Positions 22,061-32,490 of a DNA stretch of 64,000 bases are shown piece by piece. Position numbers and translations under genes: made by a program. Below the pieces are notes generated by a model. The model was given only the letters and a program-made list of their open reading frames with translations, did not search any database and was not told where the DNA came from. Numbering within the stretch: position 1 is the first letter of the stretch; each line of letters starts with the position of its first letter. This DNA comes from Antedon bifida (Eukaryota > Echinodermata > Crinoidea > Comatulida > Antedonidae): the NCBI GenBank assembly GCA_963402885.1, contig OY727096.1, forward strand, positions 14,179,820 to 14,243,819, in the 5' to 3' direction.

Positions 22061-23340
22061 AGCTTTACCTTTATGACATGTCTCATCTGTACAAAATCTT
22101 CACTAAAATAATCCATAACAGAATAAAAAATGTATTAGTCAACAACCAACCTAGAGAGCAAGCAGGTTTCAGAGCAGGGTACTCGACAATAGATCATCTA
22201 CAAGCAATAAACCAGCTAATTGAAAAGGCAAGTGAATACCAACTCAATCTCTGTCTTGGCTTTGTGGATTACCAAAAGGCATTTGATTCTATTGAACATT
22301 TGGATATGTTTGAGGCGCTCCGAAAAATAAATGTTGACGAACGTTATGTCAGAATCATAGAAGATATCTACACTGATGCAATAGCCAGAATCCATATTGA
22401 TAATGATATATCAAGAGAGGTTCATATACAGAGGGGGGTACGACAAGGTGATACTCTGTCCCCAATAATATTCACAGCAACCATCAAAGAAGTATTCAAA
22501 AAGGCTCAGCTTAATGGAGGAATAACTATTGATGGAGAAATGCTTACAGACCTCCGTTTTGCTGATGACGTGGCCTTGATTTCAACATCAGTTGCAGATA
22601 TGAAAAACCAGCTCTCAAGTCTGAATAAGGAAAGTAAATCAATCGGACTAACTATGCACAAAGACAAAACAAAATACATGACTAACTTTGACACACAGGA
22701 AGACATTGAAATAGAGGGCCGGAAACTAAAAAAAGTGAAAGAATATAAATATCTAGGACAAACACTGAAAATGGAAGACACCACGAAAGAGGAAGTTCTG
22801 TTAAGAATAAAAGCAGGATGGATGAATTTTGGCAGACACAAACACATGCTGACTGACAAAAATATACCATTGTCACTGAGAAAGAAATTATTTAACCAAT
22901 GTGTGCTATCAACTATGACATATGGTTCAGAGACATGGGCAATAACAAGGGAACTTGAACAGAAACTTACAACTACTCAAAGAGCAATGGAAAGAAAGAT
23001 GATGAACTTGTCGCTTCGAGACAGGGTAAATCATACAATCATCAGAAAAAAGACAGGTGTTATAGATATAATGGAGAAAGTAAGACAGTCAAAATGGAGA
23101 TGGGCTAGACACGTGGCAAGATTTCAAGATAATAGATGGACATACAGATTAACAGAATGGCAACCAAGGGTAGGAAAGAGGAAAAGAGGAAGACAGAAAA
23201 AAAGGTGGAGAGATGATCTAACAACGTACATTGGAACGGCTGCATGGACTAGGACAGCAATAATTAGACAGCAATGGAAATGTTATGAGGAGGGCTTCAT
23301 TCAACATATGGATGAACTGCCTAGATAGATAGATAGATAT
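22060..23340 (+). mobile_element. RTE-type LINE, 5' truncated
   Basis: A 5'-truncated non-LTR element. It starts abruptly within the first RT block. The long ORF reaches nearly to the 3' end, which finishes in a GATA microsatellite (23323-23338). RTE elements characteristically have a very short 3' UTR ending in a simple repeat. The endonuclease domain is absent. The ORF has no internal stop, so this insertion is young compared with the other relics here. Confidence 0.8.
22078..23328 (+). CDS. Reverse transcriptase of an RTE-type LINE (partial)
   Basis: 416 codons, uninterrupted. RT blocks are visible in order: HLYKIFTKIIHNRI (residues 3-16), QAGFRAGYSTIDHLQAI (28-44), the FVDYQKAFDSIEH catalytic block (62-74), RGVRQGDTLSPIIFTATI (118-135), the FADDVALIS active site (160-168) and EYKYLG (223-228). 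The C-terminal part has 'YGSETWA' and then KWRWARHVARFQDNRWT and GRQKKRWRDDL, as in RTE-like 'RW.GH..R..D.RW' tails. The ATG is probably not the native start, because the RT block continues upstream until the truncation point. It is a retrotransposon gene and plays no role in RIM. Confidence 0.9.
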   Translation: MSHLYKIFTKIIHNRIKNVLVNNQPREQAGFRAGYSTIDHLQAINQLIEKASEYQLNLCLGFVDYQKAFDSIEHLDMFEALRKINVDERYVRIIEDIYTDAIARIHIDNDISREVHIQRGVRQGDTLSPIIFTATIKEVFKKAQLNGGITIDGEMLTDLRFADDVALISTSVADMKNQLSSLNKESKSIGLTMHKDKTKYMTNFDTQEDIEIEGRKLKKVKEYKYLGQTLKMEDTTKEEVLLRIKAGWMNFGRHKHMLTDKNIPLSLRKKLFNQCVLSTMTYGSETWAITRELEQKLTTTQRAMERKMMNLSLRDRVNHTIIRKKTGVIDIMEKVRQSKWRWARHVARFQDNRWTYRLTEWQPRVGKRKRGRQKKRWRDDLTTYIGTAAWTRTAIIRQQWKCYEEGFIQHMDELPR

Positions 23341-24640
23341 GACAAAATAGACAAAGCCTATTATAATTCACTGGTCTTTACAAATGTGAAATTAAAATTC
23401 TTCTCAGAAATTGAACTTTTTACTTCTTCAACAAATCTTGAGGACAAACATGCCCATTAATTTGAATATGCAAATTAAGCTTTTTTTTCATTCCAAGGTT
23501 TCATCTGGAATCAACTAGATGTGTAATCAAAAAGTTTGAAATATCTCAGACCAACACTCAAGATGCTATTTAATTAATAGCATTTAACTCAGTTTTAACA
23601 GAAAAGAAATCGCTATTTTAGTAATTCGAATATGCAAATTAGATATTTTAAAAACATATTTGCAATTTAACAATTAGCATATTGCTATTTGACTGCAAAT
23701 GAAGGGTTTAATAACCATACTTTTGGCCATTCTTGGACAAAATGTGCCATTGTTCTAAACAATTTGAAACAAAAAATAATTTCATAAGACCAATATTTTC
23801 AGGGTTACAGAATTTTATTAATAGTTCAAGGGTCAATAGTTTTAGAATCGGCCATTTTGTGTAAAAGCATGTCATTAGAATAAATATGAATGTATAGTTT
23901 CTGAACAATATGAGCCCTATTTTGTGTCTCTGCCATTATTTGTTGCCGAGATATATAAATCAAGCTCAAAGGTCAAAATGTCAGAAATAGGACTTGCATC
24001 CATTTTTTTTTACAAATTTTGCCATTAGAGTGGATATAAAAACATATTTAAAACATTTTGACACCATAATTAATTATTTATGACTAGCGGTTTTCAACAT
24101 ATAGGGTAGTTATGAAATAATGGCCGCCATTTTTAATTATGCAAATTAGGGGCTTAGATGGCCGAATTCGTAACCAGCGAGGTCGAAATAACCCAAAATC
24201 AGGTGGATCCCAGCTTCTCAAAAATGCCCCTTGAATCGTTTTCTAGGCAGTTTTTTTGAGAAATCATGGAACCTGTCTACAATGTGTAATCTCTCTCTGC
24301 TATGGTTGTGCTAATATTTAAATTCTTAATGCAAAGATTACAACGCAAAATTGATGGTAATCTAGTACATAATATGTGAACAGAATACAGTATTTTAAGT
24401 GTAATCTAACTCTATTGTTGTGCTAATATTTAAATCATTAATGGAAAGAATAAATAAAAATGATAGCAGGAAATGATTAACATAAATTATTCATACATTG
24501 ATGAATATGATTGGAACTCATCAATTGTAATCATCAAAGTGTAAAATAAGAAGTTCAAGGGATCATCTTAGAAAGTCATTTACAATACTAAAACTAAGAA
24601 TATTAACTCATTTAGACATACTAGCTTCTCTGAGCAAATA
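23341..24640. other. Interior and right flank of the long-TIR element
   Basis: AT-rich sequence with repeated 'aatatgcaaattag' words and the right inverted arm (24065-24284). No coding signal. The minus frame at 23708-23908 has no features of a known protein. Confidence 0.45.
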
Positions 24641-24800
24641 CAATGGTAGACTAGATTTGAACTCGTCACTTTGACGAGTTAGTTATCCACACGACAAACT
24701 CTACGTGCACGTCATACGTTAGAATATTGCGCACAAAAAAAAGATTATGCAATTATGACCTGAAGAAAATAAAATTTTGTTGTGTGCTCTCTATTTTATG
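24640..24800 (-). repeat. Partial inverted copy of repeat family R2
   Basis: 'agatttgaactcgtcacttt', 'gacgagttagttatcc' and 'gtgcacgtcatacgttagaatatt' are the reverse complement of blocks at 17720-17815. They match a third copy at 61500-61620 in the same orientation, including 'atgacctgaagaaaataaaa'. Confidence 0.65.
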
Positions 24801-24993
24801 TCTTAAAGGAATCCAGTATTATTTCTTTTAAAATGTGTAGTATTGTAGATATAATTCATATAAAAAGAAAATTTGTTTGAAATTTATTGTTGTTTAGATT
24901 TTTCAAATAAACCGCGGATTTTCTATGAGCCACCATGTTTAACACGAAAACAAGGTTGTGACGTCATTGGTTTGACAAAAAATTCATCCAACT

Positions 24994-25530
24994 GTGAGAC
25001 TGCCCGGCCGGCCATTGCGTGGATATGCAAACACATGTGTCTTACCAAAATTGAATCACAGATTACAACATTATCAATTAGAACCCAGAAGAAGAAGAGA
25101 GAGAAGAAGAGATGTGGAAGAAATAGAAGGTTTAGATAATATCGTCGCACATGAAGAAGAAGATACAGAATGGAGGAAAGTAAACAAGGAATGGTGCCAA
25201 TGCGGAAGATGTGAATTGATGGACACTGCAGCGGAATGCCTTTGTTGTCGCAAAATTTAAAATGTACAAGCGAAGATGAACATGGGATTAGAAAACGAAA
25301 TGGCATGCATTTCAGACCATTTTTAATTCGAATTTGTGTGTTTACATCCTGCAGTAGTTAGAACTGCACTTGTTGCTCGGACAGACATTAGGCGAGACAA
25401 CATTGAGGAACTGATCCCGAACAAAACATTTCGCCTTCAGACGTACAGGCAGTTTACCTACATGACCGCCTCGGTAAAGCCGCACGACAAGTCATCCCAG
25501 CCTGCATTGTAAACAAAATCAGAAAGGACT
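24994..25530 (+). pseudogene. P2X7-like C-terminal domain, broken
   Basis: The open part (24994-25260) has a basic stretch followed by WCQCGRCELMDTAAECLCCR. This is the cysteine-rich signature of the C-terminal cytoplasmic domain of P2X7 ('WC.CG.C..M.T..ECLCC'), which in invertebrates also occurs in many 'P2X7-like' proteins without the ion channel. Downstream, in shifted frames with stops, come FRPFLIR, then NPAVVRTALVARTDIRRDNI, then YRQFTYM, and in another frame GKAARQVIPACIVNKIRKDFP. All are in the expected order. At least two frameshifts make it a relic. No channel domain is present. Confidence 0.6.
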
Positions 25531-26308
25531 TCCTTTAAGCACTGATAGAAATTACATTGGATATAAAGAAGCCGAATAAATCATAAATGGTATTAAGATG
25601 TTAATTAATTAATAACATTTAATTATCGAATGCATCAAATATAATAACATTTTTTGGCTAAGCCATTTCCTTGATTATCAATTTTGTAATCGACATTATT
25701 ACTGTAACATGTATCATTTATTTTATTTCACCAAACAAGTAACAAGTGTTTTCTGTTTATTATTTGTATGCAAGAATTGTATCAAAAGCTGTTCCAAAAC
25801 AGGGACGAATCAAATCCAATATGTAGTTATTCATCATCTGGCCGGCCAAATGTGTGAAATATAATTTCGTATAGACATATTTTGCAGAAAATTACTGAGG
25901 GTCATCTTACAGCGATTGCACAACATCACAATTTTATAATAAACATTTTTGCATTGTTCAAATTAGTTTATTCACTATTTTCAGAGAATTTCCTTGCAAT
26001 TTTTGTTATTAATTCAACCAAAAACAATACACTAATAATTGCATCAGGAAAATATTTAAGAAATTGTATTTATAATATAATATTTATAAAAGGTTTCATC
26101 TTCAGCAGTTTAAAAAGAATTTTTTTACAAAATAAGCATAAATTAGCTTTGTTGTTTTTAATGTAAACATACTATGAAAGCTGAAACCTAGTTCTAAAAT
26201 CTTCAATTGCATCTTCTTTCTTACATCCCATGAAACACCTGTAAGAAGGTTAAGCATTAATTTTAATATAAAAATTGTTATATTATATTGTTTATTAGTG
26301 TAAGTATG
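25531..26308. other. Intronic sequence without recognised feature
   Basis: Very AT-rich. The open frame at 25882-26166 is low complexity (Ile/Phe/Asn-rich) and has no domain. I see nothing else. Confidence 0.4.
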
Positions 26309-26809
26309 TTAAAGAATGTAGTATAACAGGGCTTGTTTTTGGGTAGTAAAGGTAGTAAATTGCCCCTGTGAAACCGACTCGCTCCATATTTGTTTAAGCT
26401 TGACCTGGCGCTTCCGAGACTTGGACAACCTCAAAATGATGAGCTCACTATTCTCCTCCATCAGAGAATACCCCAAATACTTAGCACTATGGCCAGGCGT
26501 GTCACTGCGGCCAACCCCACCAACAAAAATATCTTGATAGCGAAATGCATCTATCCATATACCATGGTTTTCATTGTACAGATCATTTATTACAGGGAAA
26601 AGGTAAGACCTCTGAATGTTGTAAAAATGTTTTTCTGAAAGTATGTGCAGTTTCATGGTGGTTGCAATGTCGAACATTTTTTTTATATGTGCCACCTGAA
26701 AATAAAATTGATGCCGCCAACTCAAGGTTTCCCTTTGCCATGTTTCGCACAAGTGGTTGCGATTTCCACCTTCCTCTGTGATTGTTATGGCATGTACATA
26801 CAAATACAT
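26309..26809 (-). pseudogene. DNA-transposon transposase fragment (probable)
   Basis: An open minus frame of 166 codons. It contains FATT-like core 'KMFDIATTMKLHILSEKHFY', 'YLFPVINDLY' and, most tellingly, GRSDTPGHSAKYLGYSLMEE (about residues 100-120). The last matches the 'GRCDSPG..AKY.TYTLMD' motif I know from repeated transposase-like proteins of fish and marine invertebrates. The catalytic core continuing after this motif is missing. Which superfamily it belongs to (Kolobok is one option) I cannot settle. Confidence 0.5.
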
Positions 26810-26929
26810 TCATTGTATTAGGTTCAGTGTCACTATCAGAGCTGCTCGGTGAATTTTGGGCAGAATATGTTATAGGGAAGACCTGGTATTTTCTCTGAAA
26901 AGTTATTGTTCTTTTTTAAAAAAACCAAG

Positions 26930-27050
26930 CGCCGATCCTTCTATATGTGGGGCTACAAGAGACCATATTAGAAATACTGTATGTTGGGTGAAAATGTGGG
27001 TTCATAGAGATATGTCCATGGAATAAATCTCCCTGTGCACCCTTCGACTT
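26930..27050 (+). repeat. Isolated unit of the 59 kb degenerate tandem repeat
   Basis: 'atgtggggctacaagagacc', 'ggaaatactgtatg'-like and 'tagagatatgtccatggaat' followed by 'aaatct.cctgtgcaccct' match the units at 59305-59400 in the same order and orientation. Confidence 0.7.
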
Positions 27051-27897
27051 ATGTCTGATTTCCCTTGCATATGTTACATTTTTTTAAACATAAAATGCAG
27101 TTTTTGAACTGAAGTGTATTTGAATTTGAATCAATGATTGGGAAAATTAAGGAAGTGCAAAAATCCCAAAATTCCCTATGCGTGCCTCATGCTTATACAA
27201 GATTAGTGAATGTTAATATGTATTTCCTGTACTTTTACTTGGGTATGGATTTTCAACATGCCTAATTAGGCACACGTAAGGCGGTTGCAGTTAGTAGGCC
27301 AGGCCTCGACTGTAGACAACACAATATTTAAAATAGGGATATTCACATAATGCACTCCCTAATACCACAAATATTCAGTTCACTAATATTTGTATATTAA
27401 GTCAAGTATCTGGAGACTGTACTATATCCCAAGAAATAAGGCAAGGGATATAGTAGACCACCAGTGTTATATTTTTAACTATGCATCGATAAAACGCCAG
27501 TCAATATTTGTTTTTATATACAGTACCATACCAAACAATTCGGTTGAAGGCTAGGCCGAAACAAATGCAACATAGACTTGGTTGGATTATGCCTTGTTTT
27601 GATAGAGGCACCTCGTTTTTTGCTGTAAAGTAAACCATCATAAGGCTTGTATTTGAAAATTTGTCGTTTATTTCCAAAGAATACTTTATTTGTTCCTTTA
27701 TTTTTTAACTGGCCACTAAACTTACTAAAATCCTCTACATCTGCCAGTTAAATTGGCTAAATATAAACACGCTGTTGTAAGCCTCGTCCACAACTATAAA
27801 AATATTTTAATTTTGATGATCATGTCAATAAAGTCGAATTAATTTCATCTACTCAGTAGAAGAGTGTCTCCATGACCATGAATGAAACTATGGAAAC
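27051..27897. other. Intronic sequence without recognised feature
   Basis: AT-rich intronic DNA up to the hAT-like element. No gene or repeat is recognised. Confidence 0.4.
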
Positions 27898-29359
27898 CAG
27901 GCCCGTAGCCAGGGGGGGTTTTTATGGTTCGGCGAACCCCCCCTTTACAGCGAACCCCCCTTAACCGACTGCGAACCCCCATCCCCGACATGCCCAATAC
28001 CTCACCCTCATCTCTGATAATCCACCAAATAAGTGCCCCACACAGTATAAAAGGTTATTCGTAAATTGAAAAATTCGTAAACTCGTTCGTGAGAGTTGCA
28101 AATGAATTTTCACCTGAAATCCCTGGATGTAACATGATATTGACGCGTGTATCGTACTCATTACAGTGAACTGGTACGTGCACGAACGATTCGTACAAAG
28201 GACACCGCCAGACAACCGCGTACCTACATTGTTTAGATCACGGCAGTCAGCATGCAAAAAGTATACCGTAAATCTTGTAACCCTGGGTATTATTCTTTTT
28301 TACTGTTTTTAAGTAGTGGGTTACTATTACTAATCCTAAATTAGGCACTTGAAAATAGTAACTCACTTTAACTATTCCGTTCAACAAATCATAGCAGAAT
28401 AATAAAACAGTACGAATAAACAAATTTGTTTGAACTCTAACTTTATTTTATAAACTCAAAAACACTCAATCCTCCCCGACTCCCGAGATCAACATGCATT
28501 ATCTCCATATTTTCAAAATACGGCTGCATCATAAATGACCAGTCTTCAATTCATAATGTAATTTTGTCAATAGTTTTTGTGACTTTAATATTAACCCATG
28601 GGTTACTATTAGAGTAGTGAATTATTATTATTATAGATTGACTTATAAGGTTGGTTACTATTAGAAGGAGAGATTGTGGGTTACTATTAGAAGATTTACG
28701 GTATAGCCTTCCGACGTACATAAAAAATGGAACGCTGCAGTTACCTACATTATTTATATGTGGCTATGAAGTATAGTGTATCATCATCATAGAGGATTAT
28801 AGTGAATATTAATATAATACCCTATAATATCTATGGTAGTTTACATTATAGCATCCGATTATTTTTTTCTAGGGCTACCAGCCGATACGTACTGAACTGT
28901 ATCAATACCACCTATTTACGTTGATTAATAATTAATTTCCTCGAATTGCTGTAAATAATTACAAGTAGAGCTATAATAAGCATTGAATTTGCCTTCTTTC
29001 ACTCAAAGTGTGCCTTTTTCGGGGATTCCCCTAGGCGTAGGCCTACGTTCACATTGAACTTGAACGCAGAACAAAATACCGAGTGAATGATCAAACAATC
29101 GGCGGTTAAATAGTCCACGTGTGTGAGGAGGAGGAAAAAAGTGCGAATACGATCGTTTTGCTCATTGGTAGCATGCTGCATGAGAGTGTCTTTTCCGACC
29201 AATTAGAGGTGCCATTTATCATGAATGTTATGTGCGAGAGTACCATTTCCGGCCATCTAGGGGTGTCATTTAACAAAATTCTCCCCCTCAAGGCGGGTGG
29301 GGGCAATGTCCTAAATACTTGTCCGAACCCCCCCTTGACAGATCCTGGCTACGGCCCTG
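27898..29359. mobile_element. hAT-like non-autonomous element, nested insertion inside
   Basis: The ends are inverted: left CAGGCCCGTAGCCAGG, right (reverse complement) CAGGGCCGTAGCCAGG. Runs of C encode 'cgaacccccc' near both ends. The 8-bp GAAACTAT follows the right end (29360-29367) and also occurs at 27884-27891 near the left end, compatible with an 8-bp target duplication as in hAT elements, although 6 bp separate it from the left TIR. A diverged partial copy lies at about 31960-32490. No transposase ORF. Confidence 0.65.
28262..28702. mobile_element. TA-flanked TIR element nested in the hAT-like element
   Basis: The left end 'taccgtaaatctt' (followed by 'gtaaccc') and the right end 'aagatttacggta' are inverted, and the arms share 'gggttactatta' words. 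The flanks are TA on both sides, as for mariner-type insertions. The related copy at 31960-32490 lacks this segment between 'accgcgta' and 'aatggaacg', supporting insertion. Confidence 0.65.
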
Positions 29360-29367
29360 GAAACTAT

Positions 29368-31649
29368 GCATTACTGTAAGGCGAATAGTGTTGTTGCCAA
29401 TGTTGTCACTCTCTTGCCATTAAACTGTCCGTCCCAATCACTGTTTCTTGTAGGATATGTTTTTATCTATTCTTGCAACATGACCAAACCATTCAAGCGT
29501 ACTGTGATTAATTCTGTGGGTTTCTTTAAATAATGCCAAAACTTCTTCTCTCATTTCAAAGAAAGATTTCTATGTGCCAGCTCTATACATTATCAAATAT
29601 ATATCCATAATAAAATTCACTATACGGAAACTTCAGGTAAAGGGTAAGAATATTAGCCAATAAAACACATGCGTACATGGGGTCTCTTTCGTCAAATTTC
29701 AAAGAGTGCGCACCATGCTTCTATGTGTCAAATTTTCTTCCTAATCTTATATTTATTTGCTCAATTCATTGTCAGTGATGGAGACAGGATTTGCCCGACA
29801 GTGGGGCCGAATTCCCCGATGGGGCCAACATGGGGGTTATCTAGTTTTTATAATTTTACTGAAATTAAAATTTAAAAAACATGCACGTACGTTTTATATG
29901 ATCGGAAAATGTTGATGTATGCCATCCTATAACCTGATGCACTAATGCATTATATATTATATAACGAGAGGTGTTAGATTATGAGAAGCGGTCCCTTAAG
30001 AGAGGTGGTTGCTTATGGTGTATGGTCATTTAGGGAGGTGATCGCTTACAAGATGGCCGCTTTTTTAAAGTTGGTCGCTTGCGAGAGGTGGACTGACAGC
30101 TAGGTATAGAGGTGCAGTTGTACAAATTTAAACATAAGTTTTTAAAAAATATATAATATTTTCTACAATTGCTGATCATAGTAACTACATTATCTGTGAG
30201 GCAATTTCAGTTGACCATTCTACATTAGCTGGTGTTGATATTTATTTACTACACAAGCTGGCGTTTTCTATATTAGCGGTTTGTTTGCGCCTTTATAAAC
30301 TGGTGCAAAATGTACAAATAAGTATCTGTATATAAATTATGGTTAATTCTGACATGGGCGAGCACAATGCAAAAACTTCGGTACAAATCTCCGCCTTGGA
30401 TACCTACCTTATCTTAAATGTACCGCGAAACGTAGATTTTATAACATTAGTGTTCAGTTCGACGCTATTGTTCCATATTTCTATCTTAGGAAGATATTAT
30501 AAAGAGTTTTTTAACAAAATTTATTATTTCAACAGTAGATTTTCAACTCCATTTCAATTCTTCGCGGTCAAAGTAATTTTCGGGTTCACCTTGCAACAAC
30601 CTGGTTTCAACTATTTTCTCTCTTTTATACACAAGGGAGCAGTTAAAATAATAGATTTGACCCTAAAGGTGACTGGAAACAAAAAAACAGATAGTAGGAC
30701 TGGAGCTTAAGTTGGCCATTAGTCATAGCCATTTCAGTTTTTTGTTTATTTTAAAACATACCGCGCATGTGTGAAGGTACAGTAGTTAAAAAATAAAAAT
30801 TATACTGCAAATTAATAAAGATCAAATTAAATATATGCCATAAAAATCGGAATATATTATGGGAAATAGTATTATAAAATTACATAGGGAGATTTGATGA
30901 TAAGACATTTTGTTTAAAATCGAGTGAAATCCCGATAGCTGAGTTTTATTGAGTAAGCTGGCAGGAATAACTGTAGGCTATCTGTGTACCGTTAGGTCCG
31001 AGATTTGTGCCCATTTTGCAAGCCGTAATGTCTTCTTTCTTGGGCCCACTCTGTCACGGCAGTTAGTTTCAAAAGATGTTTAAATTAAATAATGTATTAA
31101 TAATTATTAAGATGGTATTTATTTGAATAAACGCCTCTCCAATAAAACATCCATTTGAATAATAATTCCCCCCAACCCAACTATCTAATAAACGTCCATC
31201 CACATTTATAATAACACAATTATACTATTTGTAGTAGAATATTCATCGCACTGTTATCTACAATTTACCAAGCATTTGTTATTCTTTTTTACCATTTTTC
31301 ATATCTATTAGATAGAGGATTTAATTTGATTATAAATGTTACCATATTATTAAAACTAAAAAAATTAACATATATCCCTCGAATAAGCACCTCCCTCAAA
31401 TGAACTCCGCCTCCCCAAAGGGCCCTACCAAACAATAAACACTATACTTTAAAATGTTATTAATCATCTAAAACACTGTGAAACAGAGTATAGTTTAGTT
31501 TTACGAATGTCAAGCATTTTCAATAATGGTAACCGACAGAAAACGTACAAGGAGAACATTTTTATCATTCCGAGAACCATCGTCTACACTTCCTAGAGGG
31601 GGAGCGAGCGAAGCGAGCTCACCCTCTAATATAAACAATTCTCTTACAG
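29368..31649. other. Intron E4-E5, 3' part
   Basis: AT-rich intron. The + frame at 30339-30710 is open for 123 codons but resembles no family I know. 'ataaacgcc'/'aagcacctcc' repeats at 31125-31425 recur at 51100. A short palindromic 'gagcgagcgaagcgagctc' (31603-31621), bracketed by tagaggg/accctcta, lies about 30 bp before E5. No tRNA or rRNA. Confidence 0.45.
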
Positions 31650-31789
31650 GCAGTGGATATGAATCCGCTTCTAGAAGTAGCAAAGATGAAATAAGTCAAC
31701 CTATAAAGCGGCCATCAGTAACAGTAACATCTCCTGGCAGTCCCAGCAGTACACAGCTTACAGGTGCATCACCACATGGTGACTTGCAG
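31650..31789 (+). CDS. RIM: RIM exon E5: linker leading into C2A
   Basis: The acceptor is 'ctcttacag' and the donor 'cag|gtaaga'. The leading GC joins the A of E4 to give serine, and the exon ends on a codon boundary. The product runs SGYESASRSSKDEISQPIKR and PSVTVTSPGSPSSTQLTGAS, ending GDLQ. It is equivalent to the 'SSFESQKM.RPSISV.SP.SPG' segment between PDZ and C2A of vertebrate RIMs; the 'RPSVTVTSPGSP' core is clearly shared. Ser/Pro density suggests a disordered, phosphorylatable linker. Confidence 0.92.
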
Positions 31790-31959
31790 GTAAGAATTAT
31801 ATTTGTTTAAAAAATATACACTAAAAAATAAGACGGCCAACGTGAATTTAAAAAAAGGTTTTGGCCATTTGCCTTATAAATAGAATTGAACTGGACCAAT
31901 ACCACCCTCACAGGCAGCATACAGTAAAGGAAGTGTCACTGAACATGGGTTTGCTCCCC

Positions 31960-32490
31960 TCATATTTGTTTAAAAAAACGAAAGGAAATAAAAAGGAACA
32001 TACAGCGAACGATTGGTACAAAAGACACTGCCAGACAACCGCGTAGGCCTACCTATTGTGTATATACGTCAAAAATGGAACGCCATGGTTACCTACAGTA
32101 TGTGTGGCTATATAGTATACTGTAGTGTATCATCATCATAGAGGATATGTTAATAATAATAGTACACTATGGTAACTGTGTACTGTAGTTTACATGATAG
32201 CAACCAATTTTTTTTTCTAGGCCACCCACTGAAATGTACTCAACTGTATCAATACCTATTTATATTGATATATTTAATTTCCTTAACAAATTGATGTAAT
32301 TAAATATTGAGCTATAATAAGCATTGAATTTTGCGGTGCTTCCCCTAGACGTACGCTCGCATTGAAAAAAAAAACGCAATCAAAACAAAATACTGAGTGA
32401 ATGAAATTGGCAACAAAATTTTATCGCCCTTTAATTAGTTACATGTGTTTATTGGAGGGAATAAGTATAATCGTTTTGCTCATTGGTTCT
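31960..32490. repeat. Diverged partial copy of the 27.9 kb hAT-like element
   Basis: It shares 'gacactgccagacaaccgcg', 'atggaacgcc.tggttaccta', 'gtatcatcatcatagagga', 'tgtatcaatacc' and 'atcgttttgctcattggt' in the same order as 28190-29170. It lacks both terminal repeats and the nested element. Confidence 0.75.

Larger units (their letters stand above)
20543..24284. mobile_element. Element with long inverted ends, hosting an RTE insertion
   Basis: 20543-20765 and 24065-24284 are inverted copies. Outer ends are 'tagacaggttccat' and 'atggaacctgtcta'. Shared inner blocks are 'ggtggatccca', 'aaaatggcggccat', 'ccgctagtca' and 'ataattaattatgg'. The TA at each edge could be the target duplication. 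A similar interior vocabulary ('gaaataggacttgc', 'cattagagtggatataaa') recurs in 58655-60300. No transposase was found. The interior contains a SWHKQCY-type fragment and an RTE reverse transcriptase. Confidence 0.5.

Noticed and set aside
22506-22859. 117-codon frame on -
   Set aside because: Shadow of the RTE reverse transcriptase ORF on the other strand.
24923-25306. 127-codon frame on -
   Set aside because: Antisense to the P2X7-like module, whose cysteine pattern is on the + strand.
30339-30710. 123-codon frame on +
   Set aside because: AT-rich composition with no recognisable motif and no splice-phase link to RIM exons.
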